Positions 63,077 through 64,000 of a stretch of 64,000 nt of DNA are shown piece by piece; position 1 is the stretch's first letter, and every line of letters starts with the position of its first letter. Source of the stretch: Bugulina stolonifera (lineage: Eukaryota > Bryozoa > Gymnolaemata > Cheilostomatida > Bugulidae). The DNA lies in NCBI GenBank assembly GCA_935421135.1, contig OW285189.1:6717072-6781071 (forward strand), written 5' to 3'. Made by a program: the position numbers and the translations under genes. Below the pieces are notes generated by a model, which saw only the letters and a list, made by a program, of their open reading frames with translations, was not told the origin of the DNA and searched no databases.

Positions 63077-64000
63077 GCAATGACTGACAATGTAAACAGC
63101 ACATTAGTTTTTTGTCCAACTATATAATAGTTACTACTTGGTGATTATGTCAGCAGATGATCAAAGTATTATCCTCAATCTAAATCACTGATGGCGAGGA
63201 AAAAATATTGCTTGGGAACAAACTCTTGTCTTAAATGTATTATTTATTGTATTATATATTATACATGTACAGCCAAACAACGTACATTGTATCGCATTCT
63301 TACATACACATGTGCACTATACATGTAGGTTGTAGCTTTACTATGTATATACATGTGTATAGTGCAGGGAGGTAAATATAGATATAGATGTTGTCTTGCA
63401 CACATACCAATAATACTAACGTCTCATCACCTAGATGCCATTGGCAACTGTGAAATTACATGGAGACACATATGGAGTCAAAGAGTATGTATAAAGTACA
63501 TCGGTAATCCTTTGAGTCTAACAGGAGCAGCCAATTTCTGTGACAAGCAAGGCTCTGAGCTATGGCAGGTCAAGAACAGTGATAAGCTCAAACTGGTAGG
63601 GGTTGTGTTCTCTCCTCGAATGTAACCTCACATTGTAATTGTAGACATGAAGTGTAAGAACAACAATATGATCTGTCTGAAGCAGATCTACTATAACTGG
63701 AATAACTTTCTTTCATAAACAACGCTTTTGAACCAGTTTTTACTTTTTGATGTTATGATTACAAACAGGCTAATGCACAATATTTAAATAACATGTAGGG
63801 CCTACTTATATAAGCAGGTTTTTATTCTGTAACGGCATTTTGTTTGTAGTACCGGAGTCTGTGACGAATTGTTTTTTTGCAACTACAGAAGAAGAAACCA
63901 GTTTATAGCTTGCACTCAACAGCCCCTACCCATTTCCCCCCTAAAACAACCACAGTACATTTTAACTACTATACCAACTCGGCTTACAAACAACATCTGT

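Larger units (their letters stand above)
61843..64000. other. Right flank with no defensible gene
   Basis: I see a small open segment with a donor at 62292-62345 and another at about 63435-63595, but they do not join in frame and match no family I know. Two inverted repeats are listed separately. Confidence 0.4.

Noticed and set aside
63353..63625. Possible exon pair near the right end (segment reading MPLATVKLHGDTYGVKE and a following AANFCDKQGSELWQVKN)
   Set aside because: The two pieces are in different phases with no splice pair that joins them, and I recognise no family. A transcript would be needed.

Overview
The window is AT-rich, intron-rich animal DNA. It carries five host genes, all recognisable from spliced exons whose reading phases join correctly: PARN, a FAM167 homologue, a FAM149 homologue, an SLC20 sodium/phosphate cotransporter and SGTA. 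Compact introns, many fold-back MITEs, many short minisatellites and abundant ACATGTA-type palindromes point to a non-vertebrate metazoan. A sponge or another early-branching animal is my guess, but nothing in the sequence proves it.

Layout: 1-7516 is PARN (minus strand, its 3' end beyond the left edge). One PARN intron holds a 51-bp tandem array and a fold-back element with a hAT-like element nested inside it. 7517-13086 is gene-free apart from two LINE fragments. 13087-17247 is the FAM167 homologue (plus strand, two exons). 19756-27382 is the FAM149 homologue (minus strand, 11 exons, 775 aa), with tandem arrays between its exons. 27383-32897 is intergenic with MITE- and SINE-like repeats. 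32898-41411 is an 8.5-kb mobile element. 45264-52131 is SLC20 (minus strand, 11 exons, 560 aa). 55226-58660 is SGTA (minus strand, 7 exons, 328 aa). 59879-61842 holds LINE fragments, and the rest to 64000 shows no gene I can defend.

The most notable object is the 8.5-kb element. It has GC-rich terminal inverted repeats of about 545 bp beginning with AG, and a perfect 6-bp target duplication (TACAGC). Both are hallmarks of Polinton/Maverick elements. Inside I see only two clear genes. The first is a family-B DNA polymerase with N-terminal zinc fingers and an OTU-like segment. The second is a spliced two-repeat protein that looks like a single-stranded-DNA-binding protein. I see no integrase, packaging ATPase, protease or capsid gene. 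The polymerase reading frame stops right after the core of motif B, where a roughly 610-bp palindromic minisatellite begins, so the palm motif C and the thumb are absent. The near-identical terminal repeats suggest recent movement, which a polymerase-defective, integrase-less copy would have to achieve with help in trans.

The host genes show no obvious operon or shared pathway. PARN trims mRNA poly(A) tails, SLC20 imports phosphate and SGTA is a tail-anchored-protein co-chaperone. FAM149 proteins are linked to cilia. The FAM167 family is poorly characterised.
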